A stretch of 13,782 bases of DNA from Acidothermaceae bacterium (GCA_025925185.1 JAICLV010000056.1:1-13782), one strand, 5' to 3'. Shown: positions 6,083 to 13,080, counted from the stretch's first letter. The notes: generated by a model not told the origin, from the letters alone. Program-made: numbers and translations.

Positions 6083-8443
6083 TTAGCGGGAGTGCGACGT
6101 CGGCTCACGGCCCGGCGGCTGGTCGGGTCTGGGCAGCGCCGCCTTTCGCTTCTCGAGTTTCCGCGTCACCGGCGCGCTGGTGTCGACCGTGACGGTGTCG
6201 TCGCAGTGCCGAAATGTCAGGGACGCGTCCGGGCCGTCGCGCAACGTGTAGGTCGCCTCGTCGTGGGTGACCTCGACGCCGAGTCGCAGTCCGCACCAAC
6301 GAATGGTGAACCGCAACCTGCGGATCGCGCTCGGCAACTGGGGTGCGAACGACAGCTCGCCGTTTGTGTCGCGCAGGCCGCCAAAGCCGAAAACAAGAGC
6401 CGTCCACGCGCCGGCCAACGACGCCATGTGCAGACCGTCTCGGCTGTTGTGGTGCAGATCTTGCAGGTCGATGAGAGCGGCCTCGTACGCGTAGTCGTGC
6501 GCGAGATCGAGATGGCCGACCTCGGCGCAGATCACCGCCTGCACGCATGCTGACAAGGATGAGTCGCGCACCGTGCGACGCTCGTAGTAGTCGACGTTGC
6601 GCGCCTTCTCGTCGGCGGTGAAGTGGTCGCCGAAGCTCACCAGCGCGAGTTCGAGATCGGCCTGCTTGATGACCTGCTTGCGGTAGATGTCGAAGTACGG
6701 CGCGTGCAGCATCAGCGGATATTTGTCACGCGACGACTCGAAGTCCCACTCCGGCAACATGGTGAAGCCGGAGTTCTGCTCGTGAATTCCGCGGACCGGA
6801 TCGTAGGGCACGAAGACCGCGTCGGCGGCGGCTTGCCAGCGGGCCACCTCGTCGTCGTCGACCCCGAGTTCGCGCGCGACGTCGGGATGGCGCGTCGCCG
6901 ACGCGGCGGCGGCGAGCAAGTTGTGCGCAGCGGCCAGGTTTGTGAACGCGTTGTCGTCGACTAGCGCCGTGTACTCGTCGGGGCCAGTGATGCCGGAGAC
7001 GTGCCACTTCTCGTCGCACCCGAAGTGACCGACAGACATCCAAAAGCGCGCTGTCTCGGCCAGCAGTTCGAGGCCGCCTTCGCGTTCGACCGAGTGGTCG
7101 CCGGTGACGTTCGTGTAGCGATCGAGCGCGTTGGCGATGTCGGCGGTGACGTGCACGGCGGCTGTGCCAGCCGGCCAGTAACCAGAGCACTCCTCGCCAT
7201 GAATCGTTCGCCACGGAAACGCCGCGCCCTGAAAGCCCAGCGTCTGCGCGCGCTGCCGCGCGCGGCCGAGCGTCGAGCGCCGCCAGCGCAGCGCGTGTGC
7301 GGCCGCTTCGGGTCTGGTGTACATCAGCACGGGCAGCACGAATGACTCGCTGTCCCAAAACGTATGGCCGTCGTAGCCGGGGCCGGTGAGCCCCTTCGCC
7401 GCGATGCCGCGGCCCTCGGCCCGCGCGCCCGCCTGCAGCACGTGGAACAGGCCAAACCGCACCGCCTGTTGAATCTCGTCGTCGCCGTCGATCTCGACGT
7501 CGGCGGCGTCCCAGAAGTCGTCGAGGTAGCGCCGCTGCTCGTCGCACAACCCCGCGAAGCCGGTCACCGTCGCGCCGGTCACCGCCCCCGCGACTTGGTC
7601 GCGCAACGCCTGCGGCGAGCGAACCCGCGACCAGCCGTAGCCGAGGTACTTCACCACGTGCAGCCGCTCGCCAGGCTTGAGCGAGCACACCGCGCTCACC
7701 CGCCCCCAGTCCGGTGCGACGTGCACCTCGCGAGTCACGTCGGCACTGCCGCTTTCAAGCACCTCGTGCGCCATCGCCACCGCCATCTGCAAGCCACTGC
7801 GCTTGGTGCGGTGAACGAGCACCACGCTGTGCTCGGTTGTTGTCTGGTCGACGGCCATCAGCGGGGACTCCATGGCGGCGGCCTCACGCGGGTCGTTCGA
7901 TTGCGCCGGGACGTCCTCGTTGGCCACGAGTTCGGACTGCACGACGAGCCGGACCGAATTGTCAAGCGCCTCGACCTGGTAGTCGATGGCGGCGATCGCC
8001 CGCTGAGTGAACGACACAAGCCGGGTCGTCGTCACCCGGACTCGCTTGCCAGCCGGGGACGACCATTCGACCGTTCTGGTCATGGTGCCGGCGCGGAAGT
8101 CGAGCACCCGCTCGTGCGAGTGCACCTTCCCGTACCGGACGTCGAACGGCTCGTCGTCGACGAGTAGCCGGATCAGCTTGCCGTTCGTGACGTTGACGAC
8201 GGACTGGCTCGACTCGGGGTTGGCGTAGGAGCTTTCCGCGTAAGGAAGCGGCCGCAGCTCGTAAAAGCCGACCAGGTAGGTGCCGGGGATGCCGTGCGGC
8301 TCACCTTCGTCGAAGTTCCCGCGCAACCCGATGTGGCCGTTCGCCAGCGCGAAAACCGACTCCGATTGCGCTAGCAGGTCGAGGTCGAGGCGGTTCTCCC
8401 GGATCACCCACGGTTCGACGGGGAAAGCCGACTGCGCGATCAC
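6083..8443 (-). CDS. Glycoside hydrolase family 65 disaccharide phosphorylase
   Basis: This 786-residue, full-length cytosolic GH65 enzyme should phosphorolyse an alpha-linked glucose disaccharide (trehalose, maltose, kojibiose or similar) with inversion, giving beta-glucose 1-phosphate and glucose. The N-terminal beta-sandwich includes SVFALANGHIGLRGNFDEGEP (29-49). The alpha/alpha barrel carries GYDGHTFWDSESFVLP (356-371), the general acid E490 in ITGPDEY, and KQAD (593-596). SSLSACVQA (628-636) and GLHMASLAGAW (670-680) are the phosphate-site neighbourhood in family structures. The linkage specificity cannot be read from sequence. The start is GTG 8443, whose GTGA overlaps the stop of the upstream HAD gene, with GGAGG about 9-10 nt before it; coupling is likely. 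The size and HAD partner match M. tuberculosis Rv3401/Rv3400 (from memory). The charged C-terminal tail (765-786, Pro/Arg-rich) is not part of the catalytic core. Confidence 0.93.
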   Translation of the reverse strand: MIAQSAFPVEPWVIRENRLDLDLLAQSESVFALANGHIGLRGNFDEGEPHGIPGTYLVGFYELRPLPYAESSYANPESSQSVVNVTNGKLIRLLVDDEPFDVRYGKVHSHERVLDFRAGTMTRTVEWSSPAGKRVRVTTTRLVSFTQRAIAAIDYQVEALDNSVRLVVQSELVANEDVPAQSNDPREAAAMESPLMAVDQTTTEHSVVLVHRTKRSGLQMAVAMAHEVLESGSADVTREVHVAPDWGRVSAVCSLKPGERLHVVKYLGYGWSRVRSPQALRDQVAGAVTGATVTGFAGLCDEQRRYLDDFWDAADVEIDGDDEIQQAVRFGLFHVLQAGARAEGRGIAAKGLTGPGYDGHTFWDSESFVLPVLMYTRPEAAAHALRWRRSTLGRARQRAQTLGFQGAAFPWRTIHGEECSGYWPAGTAAVHVTADIANALDRYTNVTGDHSVEREGGLELLAETARFWMSVGHFGCDEKWHVSGITGPDEYTALVDDNAFTNLAAAHNLLAAAASATRHPDVARELGVDDDEVARWQAAADAVFVPYDPVRGIHEQNSGFTMLPEWDFESSRDKYPLMLHAPYFDIYRKQVIKQADLELALVSFGDHFTADEKARNVDYYERRTVRDSSLSACVQAVICAEVGHLDLAHDYAYEAALIDLQDLHHNSRDGLHMASLAGAWTALVFGFGGLRDTNGELSFAPQLPSAIRRLRFTIRWCGLRLGVEVTHDEATYTLRDGPDASLTFRHCDDTVTVDTSAPVTRKLEKRKAALPRPDQPPGREPTSHSR

Positions 8444-9210
8444 GTGGGCGCTCCTCCCTCAATCAGTTCGCTCAAGTCTGCGACGACGACGCTGGCGCCA
8501 TGTTCCCGCAGTTGCCGCCCGTGCTCGTCGTTGACGCGGTTGACACCGACGACGAAACCGAAACGACCTGCGCTGCCCGCCTCAACGCCGGCGATCGCAT
8601 CCTCGAAGACCGCCGACTCCTGCGGAGTCGCCTGCACGCACCGGGCGCCTTCGACGAACGTGTCGGGGGCCGGTTTGCCGGCCAGACCGCGACGCGCGAT
8701 CGTGACGCCGTCGATCCGGCCTTCGACGAGCTCCAGCAAACCGGTGACCCGCAACACCTGTTCGGTGTTGGCGCTCGACGAGACGACCACGCGGCGCAAG
8801 CCGGCTTCCACCGCTGCCTTGAGGTACTGTCGCGATCCCTCGTACACCGTCACGCCATCCCGCTCGATCGCCTGTTGCAGCGCGTCGTTCTTCCGGTTGC
8901 CGAGCCCGTGCACCGTCTCCGCGTCGGGAGGGTCGTCAGGATTTCCCTCTGGCAGCTCGATGTCCCTGCTGCGCAAGAAAGTTCGGACACCATCGGCCCG
9001 GGGTCGACCGTCGACGTATCGCGCGTAGTCGGCGCCCGAGTCGAACGCGACGAACGGCTCGCCGGTGCGATTCGCCCGCTCGCGCAGGTAGTCGTCGAAC
9101 GTCCGCTTCCACGCCGCATTGTGAACCGAGGCGGTGTCGGTCAGCACGCCGTCAAGGTCGAACAGGCACGTGGTGATGTGGTCGGGGAGCCCCAGCATCG
9201 CGTCGTCCAT
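8440..9210 (-). CDS. HAD beta-phosphoglucomutase-like enzyme
   Basis: This 256-residue HAD-superfamily enzyme has all four motifs: nucleophile D18 and acid/base D20 in LFDLDGVLTDTASVH, S144 in VVVSSSANT, K179 in AGKPAPDTF and the metal-binding E203-D204 in VFEDAIAGVEAG. The helical cap includes RYVDGRPRADGVRTFL and GLGNRKND, which are characteristic of beta-phosphoglucomutases partnered with GH65 enzymes. The likely reaction is beta-glucose 1-phosphate to glucose 6-phosphate, feeding the product of the next gene into glycolysis. It is the first gene of the minus-strand sugar operon and overlaps GH65 by 4 nt. The start is uncertain: GAGGAGG abuts ATG 9210, too close for normal initiation, and lies 12 nt from the in-frame ATG at 9198 (MLGLPDHIT). 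The two starts differ by four residues. No confident promoter was found upstream. Confidence 0.93.
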   Translation of the reverse strand: MDDAMLGLPDHITTCLFDLDGVLTDTASVHNAAWKRTFDDYLRERANRTGEPFVAFDSGADYARYVDGRPRADGVRTFLRSRDIELPEGNPDDPPDAETVHGLGNRKNDALQQAIERDGVTVYEGSRQYLKAAVEAGLRRVVVSSSANTEQVLRVTGLLELVEGRIDGVTIARRGLAGKPAPDTFVEGARCVQATPQESAVFEDAIAGVEAGSAGRFGFVVGVNRVNDEHGRQLREHGASVVVADLSELIEGGAPT

Positions 9211-9444
9211 CCTCCTCGGCCAGCGTCCAAGTCTTTACTCCCCAGACATGCTGACGTACCCAACGCGCGAACGGCTCAACCACCGACGCGCTAACCGAAA
9301 CTTCCGGTGATCGAAACGCAACATTTCAGAGACGTGACCTTCCGTTGGTCGGATGTGCGCCCGTCCGCGGCTCCGCAGCACAGGTCGTGGCACCCGCCGG
9401 TTAATCCGATAATTACGCGCGGTAGGTCTTACCGAGCAGACATC
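9211..9444. other. Divergent intergenic region upstream of HAD/GH65 and xylanase genes
   Basis: No coding region is credible here. Two CGAAAC direct repeats lie at 9296-9301 and 9312-9317, with a TTTC at 9324-9327. An AT-richer patch (TTAATCCGATAATTA, 9401-9415) stands out from the GC-rich surroundings and could be part of a promoter on either strand, but I could not pair it with a -35. CGAAA-type boxes have been described upstream of Streptomyces xylanase genes (from memory), so the boxes may be regulatory for the gene at 9573. Confidence 0.4.
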
Positions 9445-9474
9445 TTGACGGCGGTCCGGGGACCGGCTTAGGTT
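9445..9474 (+). promoter_or_regulatory. Candidate sigma-70-type promoter of the xylanase gene
   Basis: TTGACG (9445-9450) and TAGGTT (9469-9474) are separated by 18 nt, a good -35/-10 pair for a housekeeping-type actinobacterial sigma factor. Transcription would start near 9481 and leave a leader of about 90 nt before the TTG at 9573. The spacer contains a perfect 6-2-6 dyad (9452-9465). Confidence 0.55.
9452..9465. promoter_or_regulatory. 6-2-6 dyad in the promoter spacer (operator candidate)
   Basis: CGGTCC-GG-GGACCG is a perfect inverted repeat lying exactly between the -35 and -10 elements. A dimeric regulator bound here would block RNA polymerase. The regulator is unknown, and GC-rich DNA yields such dyads by chance more often than AT-rich DNA. 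Confidence 0.35.
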
Positions 9475-9495
9475 CACCCACATATCGGCAATAAG

Positions 9496-9509
9496 CCGAA
9501 AAGTTTCGG
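9496..9509. promoter_or_regulatory. CCGAAA-N2-TTTCGG dyad (operator candidate)
   Basis: CCGAAA-AG-TTTCGG is a perfect 6-2-6 inverted repeat about 15-28 nt downstream of the predicted transcription start, a classic position for a repressor. It matches the CGAAA boxes upstream (9296, 9312). GAAA/TTTC motifs have been reported for streptomycete xylanase control (from memory), so xylan-responsive repression is a reasonable inference. Confidence 0.45.
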
Positions 9510-9543
9510 AGCGCGATGGGGTCGATTCGTTTCCCATCGCGCT
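9510..9543 (+). promoter_or_regulatory. Strong leader hairpin before the xylanase start
   Basis: AGCGCGATGGG (9510-9520) pairs perfectly with CCCATCGCGCT (9533-9543) around a 12-nt loop. It would form in the leader RNA and hide the ATG at 9516 inside the stem. It may stabilise the message, attenuate it, or act as DNA operator. Confidence 0.6.
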
Positions 9544-9560
9544 TCAGGAAGCGCTTGTTT

Positions 9561-9575
9561 AGGGAGCCCGCCTTG
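9561..9575 (+). promoter_or_regulatory. Ribosome-binding site deciding a TTG start for the xylanase
   Basis: AGGGAG (9561-9566) lies 6 nt before TTG 9573. That start gives a compact signal peptide. The upstream in-frame ATG 9516 has only GGAG at 4-nt spacing and sits inside a hairpin, so TTG is preferred. Confidence 0.55.
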
Positions 9576-10763
9576 CAGCTAAGTCGTCGGAAGGTAAGTC
9601 GCATCGCGGCCGTCGCGGTAAGCGCGGCCACGGTTTTGGCGGTCAGCACGGCCGCCGGCGCCACCTCGTTTGGTGGCGGGTCGGGGCACAGCAAAGTTCC
9701 TGCGGATTCACTGCGCGCGCTCGCCTCGAAGATCGGGCTAGGGGTCGGCAACGCGGTGAACATGGACCTGCTGAACGTCAACGCCACCTACACCAGCATT
9801 GTCGCGAACCAGTTCAACACTGTGACGCCTGAAAACGTCATGAAGTGGGACACCATCGAGCCCACCCAGGGTCAGCTGAACTTCGGGCCGGCCGACGCGC
9901 TGGTGAAATTCGCGCAGGAGCACGGCCAGTTGGTGCGTGGTCACACCTTGATGTGGCACAACCAGCTGCCGAGCTGGCTCACCACCGGCGTCAGCAACGG
10001 CACCATCAGCGACGCACAACTGCGTGACATTCTGAAGAAGCACATCACCGATGAGGTGGCCCACTTCAAGGGCAAGATCTGGCAGTGGGATGTCGCCAAC
10101 GAGTTCTTCACCGACAGCAACCCGTCGATGATCAACCCGAATGACTTCTGGATCTCCCACCTCGGCACCGGCATCATCGCCGACGCGTTCCGGTGGGCGC
10201 ACGCCGCCGATCCGCACGCCTTGTTGTTCTACAACGATTACAACATCGCAGGAGAAGACGGCAGTAACGCAAAGGCCGACGCGGTGTACGCGATGGTCAC
10301 CCAGTTGAAGAAGCAGGGTGTTCCGATCGACGGCGTCGGCGACCAGGGCCACCTCGACACGCAATACGGCTTCTCGGGCACCCGCATGCGAGACGACCTG
10401 CAGCGTTACGCGAACGCGGGATTCAAGGTCGCCATCACCGAGGCGGACGTGCGCACCTTCGTCAACAACGCCACCGAGCAGGTGCCGACCGACAACCTCG
10501 CGCTGTTCGCCCAGCCTTACGAGTTCGACCAGATGATGAAGGCGTGTCTCGCGGTCCGGCAGTGCATCTCGTTCACGGTCTGGGGCGTCAACGACGCCGT
10601 GTCGTGGATCCCTGGGTTCTTCAACAACCCGCAAGAGGGCTACGCGACGCTGTACGACGTCAACAGCCAGCCGAAGCAGGCGTACACCGATCTGCAGATT
10701 GACCTGGCTGGCGCGGCGTTCGGCGCGCCGCATCGCTCCGGAGGTGGTCACTTCCACGGGTAA
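9573..10763 (+). CDS. Secreted GH10 endo-1,4-beta-xylanase
   Basis: From TTG 9573 the product is 396 residues. A signal peptide begins QLSRRKVSR, followed by the hydrophobic IAAVAVSAATVLAVS, with cleavage likely after AAGA near residue 29. The mature part is one GH10 TIM barrel: FNTVTPENVMKWDTIEPTQG (81-100), RGHTLMWHNQLPSWL (122-136), the acid/base E177 in WQWDVANEF, and the nucleophile E290 in VAITEADVRTF (family consensus ITELD). DGVGDQGHLD contains the substrate histidine region, and FTVWGVNDAVSWIP closes the cleft. A Cys pair (ACLAVRQC) is the usual GH10 disulfide. There is no carbohydrate-binding module; the protein ends in SGGGHFHG. It should cut xylan outside the cell. The 57 nt before the TTG are also open from ATG 9516 but use codons unusual for this genome (TTT, ATT, two AGG). 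The gene is divergent from the GH65 operon. Confidence 0.93.
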   Translation: MQLSRRKVSRIAAVAVSAATVLAVSTAAGATSFGGGSGHSKVPADSLRALASKIGLGVGNAVNMDLLNVNATYTSIVANQFNTVTPENVMKWDTIEPTQGQLNFGPADALVKFAQEHGQLVRGHTLMWHNQLPSWLTTGVSNGTISDAQLRDILKKHITDEVAHFKGKIWQWDVANEFFTDSNPSMINPNDFWISHLGTGIIADAFRWAHAADPHALLFYNDYNIAGEDGSNAKADAVYAMVTQLKKQGVPIDGVGDQGHLDTQYGFSGTRMRDDLQRYANAGFKVAITEADVRTFVNNATEQVPTDNLALFAQPYEFDQMMKACLAVRQCISFTVWGVNDAVSWIPGFFNNPQEGYATLYDVNSQPKQAYTDLQIDLAGAAFGAPHRSGGGHFHG

Positions 10764-10829
10764 GCCGCGTCGCGCGGCCACCAAAATCCAGGGCTGGGGC
10801 CTTGTCCGACGGGCAGGGTCCCAGCCCTG
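10764..10829 (+). terminator. Tandem hairpins after the xylanase gene
   Basis: Immediately after the stop, GCCGCG-TCG-CGCGGC (10764-10778, with the loop in the middle) forms a short stem. A larger hairpin follows: 10789-10801 pairs with 10817-10829 over 13 positions, with one G-U, around a 15-nt loop. There is no U-run, as is usual for high-GC actinobacterial terminators. The structure ends about 10 nt before the -10 of the next gene. Confidence 0.65.
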
Positions 10830-10838
10830 TCGTGCGTC

Positions 10839-10844
10839 TACGAT
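10839..10844 (+). promoter_or_regulatory. Leaderless -10 element of the GNAT gene
   Basis: TACGAT fits TAnnnT and ends 6 nt before GTG 10851, so transcription would start at the start codon. No Shine-Dalgarno is present, which agrees with a leaderless message. No clear -35 was found. Confidence 0.5.
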
Positions 10845-10850
10845 GTCGCG

Positions 10851-11375
10851 GTGTCCCTCTCCTTTCGAGTCGCCAATGCCGCCGATGTCGAACCGGTTGT
10901 CGCGCTCGTCGAGTCCGCCTACCGGGGTGAGAGCAGCAAGGCTGGCTGGACCACGGAGGCCGACCTTCTCGACGGTCACCGAACCGACGCGAACGCGGTG
11001 CGCGACATCATCGAGGCGGCCGACGGTCGCGTGGTCTTGGCGATCGACGGGCAAGCGGTCGTCGGCTGCTGCCAATTGGAGCGTCGTCGCGGTGCCGTCG
11101 CGTACTTCGGCATGTTCGCCGTGTCGCCGACACTTCAGGGTGTCGGCGCCGGGAAGCGGTTGCTCGCCGAGGCGGAGCGACAGGCGAAAGCCGACTGGGG
11201 TTGCGCCCGCATGGAGATGACGGTCATCGCGCAGCGCGAAGATCTCATCGCGTGGTACCTGCGTCGCGGCTATCGGGAGGTCGGCGAGCGCCGACCGTTT
11301 CCCTACGGCGACGAGCGGTTCGGGCTACCGCGTCGTCCCGACCTCGAATTCACCGTGCTCAGCAAAGACTTGTGA
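10851..11375 (+). CDS. GNAT family N-acetyltransferase
   Basis: This 174-residue protein is a single GNAT domain that should transfer an acetyl group from acetyl-CoA to an amine. Motif A is clear: FGMFAVSPTLQGVGAGKRLL (86-105), with Q96-G-V-G-A-G forming the pyrophosphate-binding loop. WYLRRGYREVGERRPFP (135-151) is motif B. The N-terminus (YRGESSKAGWTTEADLL, 24-40) matches a recognisable actinobacterial/proteobacterial GNAT subgroup of unknown substrate. The GTG start has no ribosome-binding site, but a -10 hexamer lies 6 nt upstream, supporting leaderless initiation. It converges on an LLM oxidoreductase with 6 nt between stops, so it is probably a single-gene unit. Confidence 0.88.
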   Translation: MSLSFRVANAADVEPVVALVESAYRGESSKAGWTTEADLLDGHRTDANAVRDIIEAADGRVVLAIDGQAVVGCCQLERRRGAVAYFGMFAVSPTLQGVGAGKRLLAEAERQAKADWGCARMEMTVIAQREDLIAWYLRRGYREVGERRPFPYGDERFGLPRRPDLEFTVLSKDL

Positions 11376-11381
11376 TCGCGG

Positions 11382-12305
11382 TCAGCGCAGCTGCGGCGCG
11401 ACCTGCGAGGCGATGACGTCGAGATGATCGAGGTCGGCGAGGTCGAGGATCTGCAGGTAGAGCCGGCTGGCGCCGGCGTCGGCGAACGCTCCGATGTGGT
11501 CGACGATCTGTGCGGGCGTGCCGAACAGCGGGGGAGTGCCGCCGATGTTCTCGGCGCGGTTGCGCGCTTCCGCGTCGGTGCGCCCGCACGCGACGGTTTG
11601 CGCGGCTGACAACGCCAGCGGCGCACGCCCTCCCGTCGTCCGACCAAGTTCGGCGGCGACCGACTCGACGTTGCGGAACAACCCGGCCGTCGTCTCGACG
11701 TCCGAGAAAGGCACGTTGAACTCGTCGGCGTAGCGGACCGCGAGTTCGGGAGTGCGCTTCTGGCCGTGCCCGCCGACGATGACAGGCGGCGCCGGAGATT
11801 GCGCGGGCTTGGGCAGCGCCGGAGAGTCCGCGAGCTGGTAGTGCTTTCCCGCGAAATCGAACCGCTCACCCACGGGCGTGCGCCACAACCCGCTGATGAT
11901 GGCGAGCTGCTCCTCGAGCCGGTCGAACCGCTCGGCCACCGGCGGGAACGGGATGCCGTAGGCGGTGTGCTCGAGCTCGAACCAGCCGGCGCCCAGACCG
12001 AACTCGATCCGGCCGTCGCTCATGTGGTCGACGGTGGCGACGGCGACGGCAAGCGGTCCCGGCAAGCGGAACGTGGCGGAGGTGACCATCGCGCCGAGCC
12101 GCAGCCGCGACGTCTCGACGGCAAGCCCGGCGAGCACCGCCCACGTGTCGGTGGGGCCGGGCAGGCCGAGGTCGGGCCGCATGGTGGCGAGGTGGTCGGA
12201 CCGGAAGAACCCGTCGAAGCCGAGATCCTCGGCGTGCTTCGCGAGCCGGGCTTGGTCGGCGTACGACGCGCCGAACTGAGGTTCGATCATGACGACGAGG
12301 CGCAT
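11382..12305 (-). CDS. LLM class F420-dependent oxidoreductase
   Basis: This 307-residue luciferase-like TIM-barrel enzyme opens MRLVVMIEPQFGASY. It carries FFRSDHLAT (33-41), MSDGRIEFGLGAGWFELEHT (95-114, the F420/flavin-site loop), YGIPFPPVAERFDRLEEQL (116-134), GKHYQLADSPALPKP (153-167) and the glycine loop VIVGGHGQKRT near 175-185. The C-terminus contains the usual GTPAQIVDHIGAFADAGA helix. It belongs to a different LLM subgroup from the two tandem genes at 1042-2915. Substrate unknown. ATG 12305 has AAAAGG about 7 nt upstream, a usable ribosome site. The gene starts back to back with the kinase, only 18 nt separating the two start codons, so the promoters must overlap. Confidence 0.92.
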   Translation of the reverse strand: MRLVVMIEPQFGASYADQARLAKHAEDLGFDGFFRSDHLATMRPDLGLPGPTDTWAVLAGLAVETSRLRLGAMVTSATFRLPGPLAVAVATVDHMSDGRIEFGLGAGWFELEHTAYGIPFPPVAERFDRLEEQLAIISGLWRTPVGERFDFAGKHYQLADSPALPKPAQSPAPPVIVGGHGQKRTPELAVRYADEFNVPFSDVETTAGLFRNVESVAAELGRTTGGRAPLALSAAQTVACGRTDAEARNRAENIGGTPPLFGTPAQIVDHIGAFADAGASRLYLQILDLADLDHLDVIASQVAPQLR

Positions 12306-12310
12306 GCCAT

Positions 12311-12316
12311 TACCTT
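12311..12316 (+). promoter_or_regulatory. Leaderless -10 element of the kinase gene
   Basis: TACCTT fits TAnnnT and ends 7 nt before GTG 12324. It lies inside the 18-nt gap between divergent start codons and overlaps the ribosome-binding site of the opposite gene, read on the other strand (AAGG). Confidence 0.45.
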
Positions 12317-12323
12317 TTCACGC

Positions 12324-12965
12324 GTGCCGACGTCCCCCGAACCGACCGTGATCCAACGCGCCGACCTCGCCGCGTTGGCCACGCGGGCGTCCGCACTGAC
12401 GGCCGGCGGGCGACGGCTGCTCGGTATCACCGGCGCGCCGGGCGCGGGAAAGTCGACCGTCGCCGAGCAGCTGGTGGCGGGGCTGGCGTCGTCCGCGGCG
12501 CTGGTGCCGATGGACGGTTTCCACCTCGCGCAGTCGCAATTGCGTCGGCTTGGCCGCGAGGAGCGCAAGGGCGCGATCGACACCTTCGACGGCGATGGGT
12601 TCGTGGCCCTGGTGCGCCGGCTGCGCGCCGCCGATGCGGATGTCTACGCGCCGACCTTTCGGCGCGACATCGAGGAGCCCATCGCGGGCGCGATCCACGT
12701 GGCCGCGCGCGTGCCCCTCGTCGTCCTCGAGGGCAATTACCTGCTGGCGGACCAGCCGCCGTGGGATGCGCTGCGCGGGTTGATCGACGAGGTCTGGTAT
12801 CTGGAACCGCCTCGTGACGTGAGGTTGGAGCGGCTCGTCGCGCGGCACATGGCGTTCGGCCGCGACCGCGAGACGGCGCGCGCGTGGGCCCTGGGCACCG
12901 ACGAGCGCAACGCGCGGTTGATCGAGAGCACGCGCCGGCGCGCCGACGTGCTGATCGTCGGCTGA
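12324..12965 (+). CDS. P-loop nucleoside/nucleotide-type kinase (uridine/pantothenate kinase-like fold)
   Basis: This 213-residue protein has a Walker A at 37-45 (GAPGAGKST) and MDGFH (63-67), the substrate-contact motif of the uridine kinase/phosphoribulokinase/CoaA group. YAPTFRRDIEEPI (108-120) resembles the P-x-FDR segment, LEGNYLL (135-141) ends in a Walker B-like strand, and a lid reads RHMAFGRDRETARAW (174-188). It is an ATP-dependent cytosolic small-molecule kinase; proteins like this are annotated as nucleoside/nucleotide kinase family, and some relatives act on sugars, so the substrate is open. The frame is open far upstream, but that part is antisense to the LLM gene. GTG 12324 is chosen because a -10 hexamer lies 7 nt before it, and GTG 12348 is an alternative. 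A strong inverted repeat follows the stop within 7 nt. Confidence 0.87.
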   Translation: MPTSPEPTVIQRADLAALATRASALTAGGRRLLGITGAPGAGKSTVAEQLVAGLASSAALVPMDGFHLAQSQLRRLGREERKGAIDTFDGDGFVALVRRLRAADADVYAPTFRRDIEEPIAGAIHVAARVPLVVLEGNYLLADQPPWDALRGLIDEVWYLEPPRDVRLERLVARHMAFGRDRETARAWALGTDERNARLIESTRRRADVLIVG

Positions 12966-12971
12966 CGATCT

Positions 12972-13041
12972 CCCTAGACCCCGAAACTCGCGCTTCGACA
13001 CCGCTATTGCGGGGCCTGGGCGCGAGTTTCGAGGTCTAGGG
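12972..13041. repeat. Near-perfect 22-bp inverted repeat after the kinase gene
   Basis: The left arm 12972-12993 and right arm 13020-13041 pair with a single mismatch (C12981 against A13032) around a 26-nt loop. The core arm is CCTAGACC-C/T-CGAAACTCGCG. It begins 7 nt after the kinase stop and lacks a U-run. It could terminate the kinase transcript, or be one copy of a dispersed palindromic element; the long, well-kept arms and low-information loop favour the second reading, but this is inference. Confidence 0.65.
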
Positions 13042-13080
13042 CCCGGCGCGAAGCGGCGCGTCCGTCGCCGACCGGGCGGC

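Noticed and set aside
6726..7688. 320-codon minus-strand open frame inside GH65
   Set aside because: It is an alternate-frame shadow of the GH65 gene, with very high Arg/Ala content.
9211..9260. Promoter for the HAD/GH65 operon
   Set aside because: A TAAAGA-like hexamer exists on the minus strand near 9231-9236, but it does not fit TAnnnT and has no -35 at 16-19 nt.
9401..9434. AT-rich patch and GGTA-N5-TACC mini-dyad as promoter or operator
   Set aside because: No -35 partner at suitable spacing on either strand, and the dyad arms are only 4 bp.
9738..11075. 445-codon open frame on the minus strand across the xylanase gene
   Set aside because: It is antisense to a GH10 gene with intact catalytic motifs; its product is Val/Arg/Asp-rich without domain features, a normal shadow in high-GC DNA.
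11766..12323. N-terminal extension of the kinase frame
   Set aside because: It lies entirely antisense to the third LLM gene and is low-complexity Arg/Gly/Glu-rich; the kinase domain and a -10 element place the start at 12324.
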